This document shows, piece by piece, positions 63,510-64,000 of a stretch of DNA of 64,000 nucleotides (the stretch's first letter is position 1; every line of letters begins with the position of its first letter). The DNA lies in the NCBI RefSeq assembly GCF_900536025.1, contig NZ_UNOZ01000037.1, forward strand, positions 62,001-126,000. Direction: 5' to 3'. Below the pieces are notes generated by a model that ran no database searches, was not told where the DNA came from, and saw nothing but the letters and a program-made list of their open reading frames with translations. A program made the position numbers and the translations under genes. This stretch comes from Pseudomonas reidholzensis (GTDB taxonomy: Bacteria; Pseudomonadota; Gammaproteobacteria; Pseudomonadales; Pseudomonadaceae).

Positions 63510-64000
63510 ATGTCCGACCCCCGCCCCACCCCGTCCGAGCTGACCACCCGCCTCGCCGGTTTGCGCCAGCATTTTGCCGAGCGCATCGTGCCGTTGTGGC
63601 AAGGTCCGGGCTGGAACGCCGAGCTGGCCCTGCCGTTCGAAGCACTCGACGCCGAACATCGGCCCTTGCCTGTGCAGCGCTACCGCGCCATGGCGGTGGC
63701 CCGTCAGCTGTACCTGTTCAGCAGCCGCATCGAGCAACCGGGCGCGGCAGAGCGGGCCGAGGCGCTGTTCCGTTCACTGCAGCGGCACTTTCACGACGCC
63801 GAGCACGGTGGCTGGTTCTACAGCATCGACGCCGCCGGCCAGCCACTGGATCGCCGCAAGGACCTCTACACCCACGCCTTCATCGTCTTCGCCTGTGCCC
63901 ATTACTGGGGCCAGGTCCGCGAGGGCCTGGTCGAAGCCACGCTGAATGCCGCGCTGGACATCGTCGCCGAGCGCTTCGCCCGCGATGATGGCCTGTACGA
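63510..64000 (+). CDS. AGE family epimerase/isomerase, C-terminus outside window
   Basis: Open from the ATG at 63510 to the right edge, 163 codons. The helical sequence fits the (alpha/alpha)6 barrel of N-acylglucosamine 2-epimerases and bacterial mannose/aldose isomerases: VQRYRAMAVARQLYLFSSRI, GGWFYSIDAAGQPLDRRKDLY, then THAFIVFACAHYW. These enzymes interconvert sugars such as mannose and fructose or epimerise N-acyl hexosamines. The part with most catalytic histidines lies outside, so the reaction is undecided. Confidence 0.82.
   Translation, partial: MSDPRPTPSELTTRLAGLRQHFAERIVPLWQGPGWNAELALPFEALDAEHRPLPVQRYRAMAVARQLYLFSSRIEQPGAAERAEALFRSLQRHFHDAEHGGWFYSIDAAGQPLDRRKDLYTHAFIVFACAHYWGQVREGLVEATLNAALDIVAERFARDDGLY

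Overview
The window is a chromosomal segment of a fluorescent Pseudomonas, most likely of the P. putida group. The evidence is the high GC content, the gene neighbourhoods (aroQ-accB-accC-prmA, dusB-fis-purH-purD-retS, urtABCDE followed by a GNAT acetyltransferase, osmE near a ferritin-like gene) and many copies of the REP sequence built on GCGGGTTTACCCGC, usually as inverted pairs between genes. No rRNA, tRNA, CRISPR array, insertion sequence or prophage was recognised. Both ends cut a gene: an alpha-2-macroglobulin lipoprotein on the left and an AGE-family epimerase/isomerase on the right.

Layout. 1-7.7 kb: alpha-2-macroglobulin (partial), DinF-type MATE exporter, arginine decarboxylase speA, yciH, a Nudix hydrolase and a DUF2333 protein. 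7.9-13.5 kb: a multi-domain GGDEF response regulator, a chemoreceptor and DsbD. 13.7-26.7 kb: a housekeeping run with aroQ, accB-accC, prmA, a DUF3426 protein, dusB-fis, purH, purD, retS (the hybrid kinase that opposes Gac/Rsm signalling) and a MarC protein. 26.7-28.7 kb: three unrecognised, apparently paralogous genes with visibly lower GC, on the minus strand directly downstream of the cobalamin operon. 28.8-36.3 kb: two divergent cobalamin (corrin ring) operons, cobG-cobH-cobI-cobJ (minus) and cobL-cbiD-cobK (plus). 36.4-36.9 kb: an unusual composite of 64-bp tandem units and REP sequence arranged as a large inverted repeat. 37-38.3 kb: an NfeD/SPFH membrane pair. 38.5-43.4 kb: a copper acquisition cluster (two DUF2946 proteins, PCu(A)C chaperone, OprC-type TonB receptor, PepSY membrane protein). 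43.6-51.4 kb: cycA, the urea ABC transporter urtABCDE behind a good sigma-54 promoter, and a GNAT acetyltransferase. 51.5-55.7 kb: the cbpA/cbpM chaperone pair, divergent to a YegD-like Hsp70, then an AI-2E family permease and a PsiF protein. 55.8-64 kb: AraC regulator, EamA exporter, leaderless LipA-type lipase, OsmE, ferritin-like protein, AsmA-family protein, a secreted 15-residue-repeat protein, a DesT/FabR-like repressor and the partial AGE protein.

Most genes are core metabolism and envelope functions with ordinary family lengths. The parts most worth following up are the three-gene paralogous cassette at 26.7-28.7 kb with its flanking perfect hairpins, the 64-bp-unit inverted structure at 36.4-36.9 kb, the 45-bp repeat gene at 62.1-62.6 kb, the leaderless lipase and the degenerate front half of the GGDEF regulator. 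All identifications come from reading the sequence; no database search was run.
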